Part shown: piece by piece, positions 1 to 8,115 of the stretch | Layout of the letters: the number at the start of each line of letters is the position of its first letter | Numbering within the stretch: the stretch's first letter is position 1 | DNA from: Roseovarius salincola | GTDB lineage: Bacteria; Pseudomonadota; Alphaproteobacteria; Rhodobacterales; Rhodobacteraceae | DNA: 64,000 nt | NCBI RefSeq assembly: GCF_026891095.1 | Contig: NZ_JAPTNL010000001.1 | Location: forward strand, 248,001 to 312,000 | Direction of reading: 5' to 3' | Position numbers and translations under genes: made by a program | Notes under the pieces: generated by a model | What the model was told of the DNA's origin: nothing | The model's input: the letters and a program-made list of their open reading frames with translations, nothing else | Databases searched by the model: none

Positions 1-474
1 AATCGCGGTGATCCGGGACAGGTCCTGATCCGAGACGAAACGACCGGCATGGATGCGGCGCGTCGAAGCGGGGCCTTGCGGTGTATTGCCGGGCTGGATT
101 GCCCTGAGTTCCAGGGTCAGGAGCCCATCGGCCGGCTCGCCGTCGTTCTGGGCGACGAGGCGCACATCATGTGCCCCCTGGCGCAGGCTCTGGCCGGTGA
201 CGCGGATGATCGCGCCGCCCCCCGAGGGTTCCACGGAAAGCGCGGTGATCTGATCGACCGGCGTGCCGGGATAGGGCGCCTCTTGTGTGGACCGCCTGAA
301 GATGCCGCTGCTTCTGGTGGGGATAAGCGGGTTGGTCTGACCGGGCTCCTGTGCGGACACCGGCGCGGAGCGGCTGTTGCCGAACCAGTTGACCGGATTG
401 ACCCGCGAGTCCCGCCAGCCACACGCCGAAAGCGTTACCGAGAGGATCACAAGACCTGCAATAGATTTCCGCAT
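1..474 (-). CDS. Putative lipoprotein, 3' end cut by window edge
   Basis: The frame stays open on the minus strand from an ATG at 474 to the window edge, giving 158 codons without a stop. The N-terminus is a lipoprotein signal: MRKS, a hydrophobic stretch, then the lipobox LSAC with the acylated Cys at residue 18. The mature part contains a beta-rich segment (VDQITALSVEPSGGGAIIRV) followed by a region of polar and charged residues. I do not recognise a named family. It is divergent from sufE, with 125 bp between the two starts. Location in a membrane facing the periplasm is inferred from the lipobox. The reading frame is well supported; the function is unknown. Confidence 0.75.
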   Translation of the reverse strand, partial: MRKSIAGLVILSVTLSACGWRDSRVNPVNWFGNSRSAPVSAQEPGQTNPLIPTRSSGIFRRSTQEAPYPGTPVDQITALSVEPSGGGAIIRVTGQSLRQGAHDVRLVAQNDGEPADGLLTLELRAIQPGNTPQGPASTRRIHAGRFVSDQDLSRITAI

Positions 475-599
475 CACGACCGCCCCTTTGCCTTTCCCAT
501 CGGTTAACCTATCCGGGGCGAGTTGAAAAGGTGCAAGCTGGGTCTGGACCTTCGCTTCGTGGCGACCTAGGTCTGTGTCAGGCAGATCGGAGCGTCACC

Positions 600-1010
600 A
601 TGGCCAGCGAGGCATTCGAGGAAATTGTCGCGGATTTCGAGTTTCTCGAGGACTGGGAAGATCGGTATCGTTACGTGATCGACAAGGGCAGGGCGATGGA
701 GCCGCTTGACGATGCGCTGAAGGTGCCGGCGACCAAGGTCGAGGGCTGCGCCAGCCAGGTCTGGCTGCATCCGCGCATCGAGGCGGACCGGTTTTCATTC
801 GACGGCGACAGCGATGCGATGATCGTGCGCGGGCTGATCGCGGTGCTGCGCGCGCTTTACAACGGGCGGCCCGTGGGCGAGGTGCCCAAGGTCGATGCGG
901 CCGGCGAGTTGCAGCGGCTGGGGCTCAACGAGCATCTTTCGGCGCAACGCTCGAACGGGTTGCGGGCGATGATCGAGCGAATCCGGGGCGTGGCCGCCGA
1001 GGCGGCGTGA
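600..1010 (+). CDS. sufE: SufE cysteine-desulfurase activator
   Basis: This 136-residue protein matches the SufE/YgdK family in length and layout. SufE accepts persulfide sulfur from SufS and passes it to the SufBCD scaffold during Fe-S cluster assembly in the cytoplasm. The family signature VEGCASQVWL sits near residues 47-56 and its Cys is the expected sulfur acceptor. The ATG at 600 begins MASEAFEEIV, which fits the family start. An upstream in-frame start at 531 would add 23 residues unlike the family, so I rejected it. The gene stands alone here; no other suf genes are in the window. Confidence 0.93.
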   Translation: MASEAFEEIVADFEFLEDWEDRYRYVIDKGRAMEPLDDALKVPATKVEGCASQVWLHPRIEADRFSFDGDSDAMIVRGLIAVLRALYNGRPVGEVPKVDAAGELQRLGLNEHLSAQRSNGLRAMIERIRGVAAEAA

Positions 1011-1033
1011 CCGGCGCGCCAAAAGAGACAGGA

Positions 1034-1054
1034 ATGAGGGGCGCGGCCCCTCAT
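1034..1054. terminator. Perfect hairpin between convergent sufE and DUF1638 genes
   Basis: Arms of nine bases (ATGAGGGGC at 1034-1042, GCCCCTCAT at 1046-1054) enclose a GCG loop. The hairpin lies between two genes that point toward each other. A few bases downstream on the plus strand is CCCCGGGATATTTT, an AT-rich tail following the stem. It probably serves as a bidirectional terminator. Confidence 0.6.
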
Positions 1055-1085
1055 GCTCCCCGGGATATTTTCAAACAGAAGAAGA

Positions 1086-1739
1086 TCAGGTTTTTTCGGC
1101 CTCTGCGCTGAGCGCGCGGGCCAGGTCGCCATAGCCGGTGAAGCGATACTCGAACGCCAGCCCGAGCCGGTCGGCGCAATCGCGCGCCTTGGCCAGAAGG
1201 GCGGGGTCTTCGGTTTGGGCCTGGTAGACCAGTTTGGTGTAATTGCCGAACAGCATGTCGCGCAGTTCGGGGTGGCGGTCGAGCCCCATCGGTTTCCAGA
1301 CGAAGGCGTCGAATTGCTTGACCAGGAAGTCGGTAAGATAGAAGGCCGTGATTTCATCCTCGGCGCGGGCGGCGAAGGCGTCGTTGCCTTCGAAGAAGGC
1401 ATAGCAATGTGGCCCCGCCACCATGTTGACGCCAAGTTCTGCGCATTTCGCCTGTAGCTGCCCGCCGGTGCCGCAATCGGCATAGACGATGAAAATCTCG
1501 TCATAGGCGGCGCGGTTGCGCGCCACGGCCTCTTCGACGGCGGTGACGATCCGGTCGGGATAAAGGTGCAGCTTGGCGGGCAGGCATTGCAGGTCCATGT
1601 GGTTCCAGCCATTGAGGCGGATGAGCGCGAGGATCTCGCGCGCGAGGGCGCCGCAGGCGATCAGCAGGATGCGCCCTTTGCCTGCACGCAGGTCGAGCCC
1701 GGTTTCGGTGAGGGTGGTGTCATCGGGCAGATCGGTCAT
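1086..1739 (-). CDS. DUF1638 protein next to corrinoid protein
   Basis: The 217-residue product has the layout of DUF1638 proteins, which often sit beside corrinoid methyl-transfer genes in methanogens and proteobacteria. Visible features are a Rossmann-like beginning (RILLIACGALAREIL, about residues 23-37), NGWNHMDLQCLPAKLH near 44-59, and YADCGTGG near 86-93, whose Cys could be functional. No signal peptide or membrane segment is visible. It lies 78 bp downstream of the corrinoid protein on the same strand, so co-transcription is likely. A role in B12-dependent methionine synthesis, for example as an accessory factor, is inferred from context. The biochemical activity is not established by anything in this sequence. 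Confidence 0.82.
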   Translation of the reverse strand: MTDLPDDTTLTETGLDLRAGKGRILLIACGALAREILALIRLNGWNHMDLQCLPAKLHLYPDRIVTAVEEAVARNRAAYDEIFIVYADCGTGGQLQAKCAELGVNMVAGPHCYAFFEGNDAFAARAEDEITAFYLTDFLVKQFDAFVWKPMGLDRHPELRDMLFGNYTKLVYQAQTEDPALLAKARDCADRLGLAFEYRFTGYGDLARALSAEAEKT

Positions 1740-1817
1740 GATGTCCTTGCCTTGCCTAGGAACGTCAAGCGGCCCGCAAGGGCGGGCCGCTGATCGGTTG
1801 CGCCGGGTGGCGAAAAC

Positions 1818-2522
1818 TCAGGCGGTCGCGCCCTGATTATGCTTGCGCTTGACGAAATCCTTGGCGGTTTCCACCGCCACGGCCGCGTCGCGGCAATAGG
1901 CGTCGGCGCCGATCGCCTTGCCGAATTCCTCGTTGAGGGGGGCGCCGCCGACCAGCACGATATAGTCGTCGCGCAGCCCCTGTTCGATCATCGTGTCGAT
2001 CACGACTTTCATGTAGGGCATGGTGGTGGTCAGCAGGGCGGACATGCCGAGGATGTCGGGTTTGTGTTCGGCCAGCGCCTCGAGATAGCTTTCGACCGGG
2101 TTGTTGATGCCCAGATCCACGACCTCGAACCCGGCGCCTTCCATCATCATCGAGACGAGGTTCTTGCCGATGTCGTGGATGTCGCCCTTGACGGTGCCGA
2201 TCACCATCGAGCCCATGCGCGGCGCGCCGGTTTCGGCCAGCAGCGGCTTGAGGATGAACATGCCGCCCTTCATGGCGTTGGCGGCGAGCAGCACTTCGGG
2301 GACGAACAGGATGCCGTCGCGGAAATCCTTGCCGACGATGGTCATGCCGCCGACCAGCGCTTCGGTCAGGATGCGATAGGGCGCCCAGCCGCGTTCGAGC
2401 AGGATGTTGACGCTTTCCTCGATCTCTTCCTTGAGGCCGTCATAAAGGTCGTCCCACATCTGTTCGACGAGTTCCTCGTCGCTGAGATCCGCGAGGATGA
2501 TGTCGTCTTGGTCTTCCGACAT
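1818..2522 (-). CDS. Corrinoid (B12)-binding methyl-carrier protein
   Basis: This 234-residue protein resembles MtbC/MtmC-type corrinoid proteins and the cobalamin module of MetH. An N-terminal helical cap (about residues 1-95) precedes a Rossmann cobalamin-binding domain. The base-off/His-on signature is complete: GDIHDIGKN near residue 118 supplies the cobalt-ligating His, followed by MSAL and then LVGGAPL. It would carry a methyl group on cobalt between methyltransferases. I chose the ATG at 2522 (MSEDQDD); an upstream in-frame start at 2558 adds 12 atypical residues. The neighbours are the DUF1638 gene downstream and a homocysteine methyltransferase gene about 1.3 kb away, consistent with a split methionine synthase. 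Confidence 0.92.
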   Translation of the reverse strand: MSEDQDDIILADLSDEELVEQMWDDLYDGLKEEIEESVNILLERGWAPYRILTEALVGGMTIVGKDFRDGILFVPEVLLAANAMKGGMFILKPLLAETGAPRMGSMVIGTVKGDIHDIGKNLVSMMMEGAGFEVVDLGINNPVESYLEALAEHKPDILGMSALLTTTMPYMKVVIDTMIEQGLRDDYIVLVGGAPLNEEFGKAIGADAYCRDAAVAVETAKDFVKRKHNQGATA

Positions 2523-2702
2523 GGCCGGGTTCCTTGCTCTGATGGTGCTGAGGCGCACGTTGGTCTGGCGCAGCTTTCGTCAATTTGTCGCAGTCGGACT
2601 TTCCGAATTACGACACTGGCCGCTCTTCTACCGACCTATAGCCCGGATTTGCAGGGGATGATGCTGAAAACTTGTCATGAACTATATGGCCTTATTGCAA
2701 GT

Positions 2703-2717
2703 GTTCCCCATATGTTC
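2703..2717 (+). promoter_or_regulatory. Alphaproteobacterial LexA box (GTTC-N7-GTTC)
   Basis: GTTC at 2703-2706 and GTTC at 2714-2717 are separated by exactly seven bases. This is the direct-repeat LexA operator described for alphaproteobacteria. It ends 12 bp before the chosen ATG of the radical SAM gene, where bound LexA would block transcription or early elongation. A TTGTCA hexamer at 2672-2677 could be a -35 element. Control by LexA is inferred from the motif alone. Confidence 0.65.
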
Positions 2718-2729
2718 CATCATGGGGTG

Positions 2730-3818
2730 ATGACGCGCCATGACAGCACAGATCCCGAGTTGCGCCTGCGCGGGCGGGGAGCGACCAGCAACGAAGCTGG
2801 GCGTCATGAACGACATGGGCGCACCTATGAGAGCGATGGCTGGGCCGTGGAGGCGGACGAGTCGCGGCTTCTGCGGACCGAGGTCAGTCTGGAGCGGCCA
2901 CGCAGTGTGATCAGTTATAATCGCTCGCCCGACCTGCCGTTTGACCGGTCCGTTAACCCTTACAGGGGGTGCGAGCATGGCTGCATCTATTGTTTTGCGC
3001 GCCCGACCCATGCCTGGCTGGGCCTGTCGGCGGGGCTCGATTTCGAGACAAGGCTGATCGCGCGGCCCGAAGCGCCCGAGGTTTTGGCGCGGGAACTGCG
3101 CAAGCCGCGATACAGGGTGGCGCCGATCGCGATCGGCACCAATACCGACCCCTATCAGCCGATCGAGCATCGCCACGGCGTGACGCGCGCCTGTCTCGAG
3201 GTGCTGAGCGATTTCAACCATCCGGTCGCCATCGTGACCAAGGGCACATTGATCGAGCGCGATCTGGATATCCTGACGGACATGGCGCGCCGCGGTCTGG
3301 TCCGGGTGGGCATTTCGATCACCACGCTGGAGGCGGGGCTGGCACGGCGCCTTGAGCCGCGCGCGCCTGCGCCGGGGCGGCGGCTGGCGGTGATCGGCGC
3401 GCTGGCCCGGGCCGGGGTGCCGGTGCGGATCATGGTCTCGCCGGTGGTGCCGGGCCTGAGCGATCACGAGACCGAGTCGATCCTGACGGCGGGCCGGGAT
3501 TCGGGGGCGCGGGCGGCAAGCTGGATCATGCTGCGCCTGCCGCGCGAGGTGGCGCCTTTGTTCCGGGATTGGCTGCAGGCGCATTATCCGGAGCGCGCGG
3601 CGCGGGTGATGGGATTGGTGCGCGCCATGCAGGGGGGGCGCGATTATGACCCGGAATGGGGCCGCAGGATGCGGGGCACGGGCGCTTACGCCGAAATGCA
3701 GGCGCGGCGTTTCGATATTGCGGCGCGCCGTCTGGGGCTGGATCGCGCGCAGCAGCCGCTGCGCTGCGATCTTTTTGCGCCGCCGATGCGGGCGGGCGAT
3801 CAGATGCAGCTGTTCTAG
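2730..3818 (+). CDS. PA0069-family radical SAM protein (SplB-like)
   Basis: The 362-residue product is a radical SAM protein of the PA0069 family (COG1533, loosely called SplB or DNA repair photolyase). The cluster motif CxxxCxxC appears in GCEHGCIYCFARP near residue 85 and would bind a 4Fe-4S cluster and SAM. Other landmarks are ISYNRSPDLPFDRSVNPYRG just before it and GTNTDPYQPIE near 132-142. The ORF is open far upstream, but that part is antisense to the corrinoid gene and unlike the family. I chose the ATG at 2730; an ATG at 2712 would fall inside the LexA box. The reaction and substrate of this family are unknown to me. It sits between, and antisense to, the methyl-transfer genes. Confidence 0.88.
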   Translation: MTRHDSTDPELRLRGRGATSNEAGRHERHGRTYESDGWAVEADESRLLRTEVSLERPRSVISYNRSPDLPFDRSVNPYRGCEHGCIYCFARPTHAWLGLSAGLDFETRLIARPEAPEVLARELRKPRYRVAPIAIGTNTDPYQPIEHRHGVTRACLEVLSDFNHPVAIVTKGTLIERDLDILTDMARRGLVRVGISITTLEAGLARRLEPRAPAPGRRLAVIGALARAGVPVRIMVSPVVPGLSDHETESILTAGRDSGARAASWIMLRLPREVAPLFRDWLQAHYPERAARVMGLVRAMQGGRDYDPEWGRRMRGTGAYAEMQARRFDIAARRLGLDRAQQPLRCDLFAPPMRAGDQMQLF

Positions 3819-3839
3819 GCGCGCGCGCCAGGCCGCGCT

Positions 3840-4856
3840 TCAGCCCCGGCGGCGGCGGTTGCGGCGCTTTGGCGAGGTGGCCTCGTCCTCGCCGGTGCCA
3901 TCGGCGGCCGAGGAGAAGGCACCGAGCGCGCCGGTGATCTGGTCGAGCGTGGGGCGTTCGCCGCGCGGGCGGGTGCTGAGCGCCTCATGCATCTTTTCGA
4001 GATGTTCGGCCGTGGTGCCGCAGCAGCCGCCGATGATCGTGGCGCCGCAGTCGCGCGCCAGCACGGCGTAATCGGCCATCAGTTCCGGCGTGCCATCGTA
4101 ATGGATATGCCCGTCGTGAAATTTCGGGATCCCGGCATTGCCCTTGGCGATGATCGGGCGCTCGGTGCCCTGGGCGGCAAAGCCCAGCACGGTGCGCAGC
4201 AGGTCAGATGCGCCGACGCCGCAATTTGCGCCGAAGGCCAGCGGCGGATTGCCCAGCCCGTCCACGAGGCTGACCATGTCTGCCGAGGTGAGGCCCATCA
4301 TCGTGCGCCCGGCGGTGTCAAAGCTCATGGTGCCGCACCAGGGCATGCCGGCCAGCTTGAAGGCTTCGGCGGCGGCCTTGTATTCCTCGGGGGCCGAGAT
4401 CGTCTCGAGCCAGAGCACGTCGGCGCCACCTTCCTTGAGGCCGTCGGCCTGTTCGTGAAATATCTCGACCGCCAGATCATGGGTCAGGGCGCCCATGGGG
4501 GCCATGATTTCGCCGGTGGGGCCGACGGAACCGGCCACGACGACGGGACGGTCGCGCTTGTCGGCGACCTCGCGGCCGATTTCGGCGGAGATGCGCGAGA
4601 GGGCGCGGGCGCGCTTTTCCTCGCCATGGAGCTTGAGGCGCGCGGCGTTGCCGCCAAAGGAGTTGGTGAGGAAGATGTCGCTGCCCGCATCCACGGCCAT
4701 GGTATAAAGGCGGGTGATGCGGTCGGGGTGGGTCTCGTTCCAGAGTTCGGGCGCGTCGCCCGACTCCAGCCCCATGTTGAACAGGTTGGTCCCCGTCGCG
4801 CCATCGGCCAGGAGCCAGTCGCGGGATGCGAGAAGTTTGGACAGGGCGTTGGTCAT
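3840..4856 (-). CDS. Homocysteine S-methyltransferase (BHMT/MetH N-domain type)
   Basis: The 338-residue protein is a zinc-dependent homocysteine methyltransferase barrel like BHMT and the first domain of MetH. The start MTNALSKLLASRDWLLADGATGTNLF carries the family DGATGT motif. The three zinc-binding cysteines are visible in FGANCGVG (about 233) and IIGGCCGTT (about 298). The C-terminus ends in an Arg-rich tail, SPKRRNRRRRG, which is an addition. Homologues are annotated as betaine-homocysteine methyltransferase, but beside a stand-alone corrinoid protein this more likely takes the methyl group from cobalamin to make methionine. The pterin-binding and reactivation parts of such a system are not in this window. 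The ATG at 4856 gives the family start. Confidence 0.88.
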   Translation of the reverse strand: MTNALSKLLASRDWLLADGATGTNLFNMGLESGDAPELWNETHPDRITRLYTMAVDAGSDIFLTNSFGGNAARLKLHGEEKRARALSRISAEIGREVADKRDRPVVVAGSVGPTGEIMAPMGALTHDLAVEIFHEQADGLKEGGADVLWLETISAPEEYKAAAEAFKLAGMPWCGTMSFDTAGRTMMGLTSADMVSLVDGLGNPPLAFGANCGVGASDLLRTVLGFAAQGTERPIIAKGNAGIPKFHDGHIHYDGTPELMADYAVLARDCGATIIGGCCGTTAEHLEKMHEALSTRPRGERPTLDQITGALGAFSSAADGTGEDEATSPKRRNRRRRG

Positions 4857-5050
4857 AACGGGAATCCTTGGTGGTTTCGTGCGCGCGTTACAGGGCACGG
4901 ATGTGTCATGTTTCGCGCGTCGGCGCAATTTCATTCTGCTCACGCAAGTGATGAGCGGCGCTCAGACCCGCGGCCGATGAACCCAAGGAAAACAGGCGCG
5001 CCCGGTTGCCCGGACGGCCCATTCTTCGGCATCGCAGCAATGGCGCAGGA

Positions 5051-5365
5051 TCAGCTTTCCTTGACCAACTGCGTCTTGGCGATGCGCAGGAGTTCGGCCA
5101 TCTTGCCGCGGATCGTGTCCGCATCCGCCAGATCGCCCAGATCGGCGGCGACCTTGCGCACGACATCCTCGTGGCCCGCTTCCTCGAAATCGGACAGCAC
5201 CACTTCCTTGGCGTAGGCGTCGGCCTCGTCGCCGGTCTTGCCCAGAAGCTCGGCGGCCCAGAGGCCCAGCAGCTTGTTGCAGCGTGCCTGCGCGCGGAAT
5301 TTCATCTCCTCGTCATAGGCGTATTTGTTTTCGAAGGCGTTTTCGCGATCGTCGAATGTGGTCAT
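5051..5365 (-). CDS. DUF1476, F1-ATPase zeta-type inhibitor
   Basis: This 104-residue protein belongs to DUF1476, the family of the zeta subunit that inhibits ATP hydrolysis by the F1Fo-ATP synthase in Paracoccus denitrificans and related alphaproteobacteria. The N-terminus MTTFDDRENAFENKYAYDEE corresponds to the inhibitory segment, and LLGLWAAELLG and the following charged helices form the four-helix body. Length agrees with the family. The ATG at 5365 was chosen over an upstream in-frame start at 5446 that adds an aromatic-rich, atypical extension. The gene appears monocistronic, and no ATP synthase genes are in the window. A TATACT hexamer on the minus strand at 5434-5439 could be its -10 element. 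Confidence 0.9.
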   Translation of the reverse strand: MTTFDDRENAFENKYAYDEEMKFRAQARCNKLLGLWAAELLGKTGDEADAYAKEVVLSDFEEAGHEDVVRKVAADLGDLADADTIRGKMAELLRIAKTQLVKES

Positions 5366-5758
5366 GGTTAACCCCTCTGGTGTGCCCGAAATCAACAGGT
5401 AGTCGCGGCGTTGATAGAAAAACAGTCCCGAAAAGTATAGTCGCAATTCGGACAGGGTGGGGTGAAACCGCGGGCCGGTGCCTTGCGGTGCATGACCAGA
5501 TGCGCGCTGCGGTCACTATTTCCCTGAAAACACGCATGCTTAGGCAGATTTCAACCCCTGTCTGCGAGTGATGTCGAACCATCCCCTTCGATTGGTCCCG
5601 CCCGAGCCTTGCGATGTCCTTTGAAGCCGACCTGAAGGCGCCGCCCCGCTGTCATGCGGTTATCGGCTTAAAAAGGCCTCGATTAAGCCGTTTTCAACTC
5701 AAGATAGGGGTATATCAAAAGACCCGCCTTTGTTGAGTGTTCGAGTTGGAGAGTTAAC
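5366..5758. other. Intergenic region with divergent promoters
   Basis: This 393-bp stretch separates the divergent DUF1476 and Hint-domain genes. I found no supported coding frame, tRNA or clear riboswitch. The part near 5660-5740 is unusually AT-rich (GGCTTAAAAAGGC, GGGGTATATCAAAAG) and likely holds the promoter of the Hint-domain gene. TTGGAGAG at 5746-5753 is a good ribosome-binding site for the ATG at 5759. A minus-strand TATACT at 5434-5439 may belong to the DUF1476 promoter. Confidence 0.5.
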
Positions 5759-6936
5759 ATGTCCTTTACGTTTGGCATCATCGAATGGTCATCCGTCAAC
5801 GATCCTGACGAGTTGTTCCGCCAGACCGGATCACTGGAAGGCGATAGCGGCTCGGGCGGTGATCCGGGGTCACGCAGGTCAGTTTCGACGCCACCTCGAC
5901 CGGGACCATCACCACGGCCACCACGTCGGGCGACCCGGATTATCCCGATGACAGCGGCGCGCGGCTGGATCAGGATGTCACGCTCAACGGGGTGACCTAT
6001 ACGGCCGGTGATGAGGTCGAGGCCGATTTCGAGGTTATTCTGGTCGATCCGAACACCGGCTATTACTTCCGCGCCACATGGCTGGCGATCGAGAATGAGC
6101 CCGTCGGTATTTCGCTGTCGCGCGCCTGGGACGCCTCGACGGGGGAGTACGTTTCCGGTGCGGAGGGAAGCTACGTTCCCGGGACGCAGTTGACGCTGAT
6201 CGACGGCGATGATCTGGATGGCACGCCCAACATCACGTCATTCGCGACCGACAGCAACTATACATCGGATGGCATCGGCAACGATGCGGAGCTCAACGAC
6301 GCGAATGGCGGCGCGATCTGCTTTGCGGGTGGCACCCTGATCAAGACGCGGCGCGGCGAGGTGCGGATCGAGGATCTGCAAGTGGCGGTGGACGAGGTTC
6401 TGACGCTCGATCAGGGCTACAAGCACCTGCGCTGGATCGGATCGCGCCACCTGACGCTGGCCGATCTGCGGGCGAGGCCGAAACTGCGGCCGGTGCGTAT
6501 CCGCCACGCCGCGCTTGGGCTGAACCTGCCTGAACGGGACCTGCTGGTGTCGCCACAGCACCGGATCATGCTGCGCTCGAAAGTGGCAGCGCGGATGTTC
6601 GGGGTGAATGAAATCCTTGTACCGGCCAAGGACCTGCTGGCGCTGGACGGAATCGAAACCGCCGAGGACATGAGAGAGGTCACATACTGGCATTTCATGT
6701 GTGACGAACATCAGGTGGTTTTCGCCAATGGCGCCATAGCCGAAAGCCTTTATGCGGGACCGGAGGCGCTCAAGTCGCTTGATCCGGCGGCGCGCGAGGA
6801 GATTCTGACGGTCTTTCCTGAGCTGGCGCCCGGGTCATGCGCAGCGCCCGCACCGGCGCGCCTGATCGCCAGGGGACGTCGCGTGCGCCATCTTGCCGTA
6901 CGGATCGCGCGCAACCGCAAGCCCCTGGTGGCATGA
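5759..6936 (+). pseudogene. Hint-domain protein, single-base frameshift
   Basis: Two overlapping frames together make one protein of about 390 residues. The first starts at the ATG at 5759 with a good ribosome-binding site and runs MSFTFGIIEWSSVNDPDELF to about residue 36. The second starts after a stop at 5860-5862 and continues to 6936. Adding one G to the GGGG run at 5866-5869 joins them smoothly (DPGVTQVSFDA). The second part holds an acidic extracellular-type region, then a Hint (hedgehog/intein) domain starting at CFAGGTLIKTRRGEV and including SPQHRIML. Roseobacters carry several such proteins, often as C-terminal modules of secreted proteins, with poorly defined roles. A GTG at 5992 could start a shorter product. 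The shift may be real or a sequencing error. Confidence 0.7.
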
Positions 6937-7055
6937 ACCGGGCGCGCCGGGCGTGTTGAATTCCGCAGAGCCTAGCTTGCAGCGTCGTCGGCGTTGCTCT
7001 AATACGGCGCTGTAATCCCCGAGGCACGCCCAAAGGGCGCAAGGCTGGAGTGGCC

Positions 7056-7817
7056 ATGGCACGGCGCACAAAGATCTACGAAGGCAAGGCGAAAACCCTG
7101 TATGAAGGCCCCGAGCCCGGGACCCTTGTGCAGTATTTCAAGGACGACGCGACAGCTTTCAACGCGCAGAAGAAGGACGTGATCGAGGGCAAGGGCGTTC
7201 TCAACAATCTTCTGTCCGAGTATTTCATGACCGGGCTGACCAATGTCGGCATTCCGAACCATTTCCTCAAGCGGCTCAACATGCGCGAACAGTTGGTGCG
7301 TGCCTGCGAGATCGTGCCGCTGGAAGTGATCGTGCGGAATTACGCCGCCGGGACGATGGCGTCGCGGCTGGGTATCGACGAAGGCACGCAATTGCCGCGC
7401 CCGGTGGTGGAATATTGCCTCAAGGACGACAAGCTGGGCGATCCGCTTGTCACCGAGGAGCATATCGCCGCCTTTGGCTGGGCCAGCCAGCAGGACATGG
7501 ACGATATCCTGAGCCTGGCGCTGCGGGTCAACGATTTCCTGTCCGGGGTCATGTATGGCGTCGGGATCAGGCTGGTCGATTTCAAGATCGAGATCGGCCG
7601 CGTCTATGACGGCGATTTCCAGCGTCTGATCGTGGCCGACGAGATCAGTCCAGACAGCTGCCGCCTCTGGGATATCGAAACCGGCCAGAAGCTGGACAAG
7701 GACGTGTTCCGCCGCGATCTGGGCAGCCTGACGGATGCCTACACCGAAGTGGCCAGCCGTCTGGGCGTGATGCCCAAGGGCGCCACGCCGATGAACCGGC
7801 CGACCCTAATCAACTGA
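7056..7817 (+). CDS. purC: SAICAR synthetase
   Basis: The 253-residue protein is phosphoribosylaminoimidazole-succinocarboxamide synthase, which joins aspartate to CAIR using ATP in de novo purine synthesis. The start [18 protein letters not shown] carries the family nucleotide-binding beginning. Further family features are [25 protein letters not shown] (written here only as landmarks near 69-92) and VDFKIEIGR near 175. GGAG at 7045-7048 precedes the ATG at 7056; a GTG at 7050 is an alternative giving two more residues. It is followed by purS and purQ on the same strand, the usual order in Rhodobacterales. Confidence 0.95.
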   Translation: MARRTKIYEGKAKTLYEGPEPGTLVQYFKDDATAFNAQKKDVIEGKGVLNNLLSEYFMTGLTNVGIPNHFLKRLNMREQLVRACEIVPLEVIVRNYAAGTMASRLGIDEGTQLPRPVVEYCLKDDKLGDPLVTEEHIAAFGWASQQDMDDILSLALRVNDFLSGVMYGVGIRLVDFKIEIGRVYDGDFQRLIVADEISPDSCRLWDIETGQKLDKDVFRRDLGSLTDAYTEVASRLGVMPKGATPMNRPTLIN

Positions 7818-7875
7818 CAGGCGGTCAAGCAGGGGCGGCGCGCGGCGCCGCGCGACAGAAAACGGGAAGACAGAG

Positions 7876-8115
7876 ATGAAGGCACGCGTTCACGTCATGC
7901 TGAAGAACGGCGTTCTGGACCCGCAGGGCGAGGCCGTGCGCCACGCGCTTGGCCAGCTGGGTTTCGAGGGCGTGGAAGGGGTCCGCCAAGGCAAGGTGAT
8001 CGAGCTGGACCTGGCCGAGACCGACGCCGAAAGGGCCCGCGAAACCGTCACCGAGATGTGCGAGAAGCTGCTCGCCAACACGGTGATCGAAAGTTACGCC
8101 GTGGAGATCGCCTGA
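7876..8115 (+). CDS. purS: FGAM synthase subunit PurS
   Basis: This 79-residue protein is the small structural subunit PurS of the three-part formylglycinamidine ribonucleotide synthase (PurL-PurQ-PurS). Family features are the start [36 protein letters not shown] and the C-terminal [14 protein letters not shown]. PurS dimers bridge the synthetase and the glutaminase in the cytoplasm. Its TGA overlaps the ATG of purQ by one base, so the two are translationally coupled. The purL gene is not in the window. Confidence 0.95.
   Translation: MKARVHVMLKNGVLDPQGEAVRHALGQLGFEGVEGVRQGKVIELDLAETDAERARETVTEMCEKLLANTVIESYAVEIA

Noticed and set aside
1839-2729. Upstream extension of the radical SAM frame
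   Set aside because: The frame is open for almost 900 bases before the chosen start, but it is antisense to the corrinoid gene and His/Asp/Val-rich in the manner of a shadow.
2682-3584. A 300-codon frame antisense to the radical SAM gene
   Set aside because: It is Arg/Pro/His-rich, as expected of a shadow frame in GC-rich DNA, and the plus strand encodes a clear radical SAM protein.
4857-5050. Possible SAM or SAH riboswitch before the homocysteine methyltransferase gene
   Set aside because: A small GCTCA/TGAGC hairpin is present, but I could not find the conserved core of SAM-II, SAM/SAH or SAH riboswitches.
7840-7853. GCGCGGCGCCGCGC palindrome between purC and purS
   Set aside because: It is made only of G and C in a very GC-rich spacer and has no T-run, so chance is a sufficient explanation.
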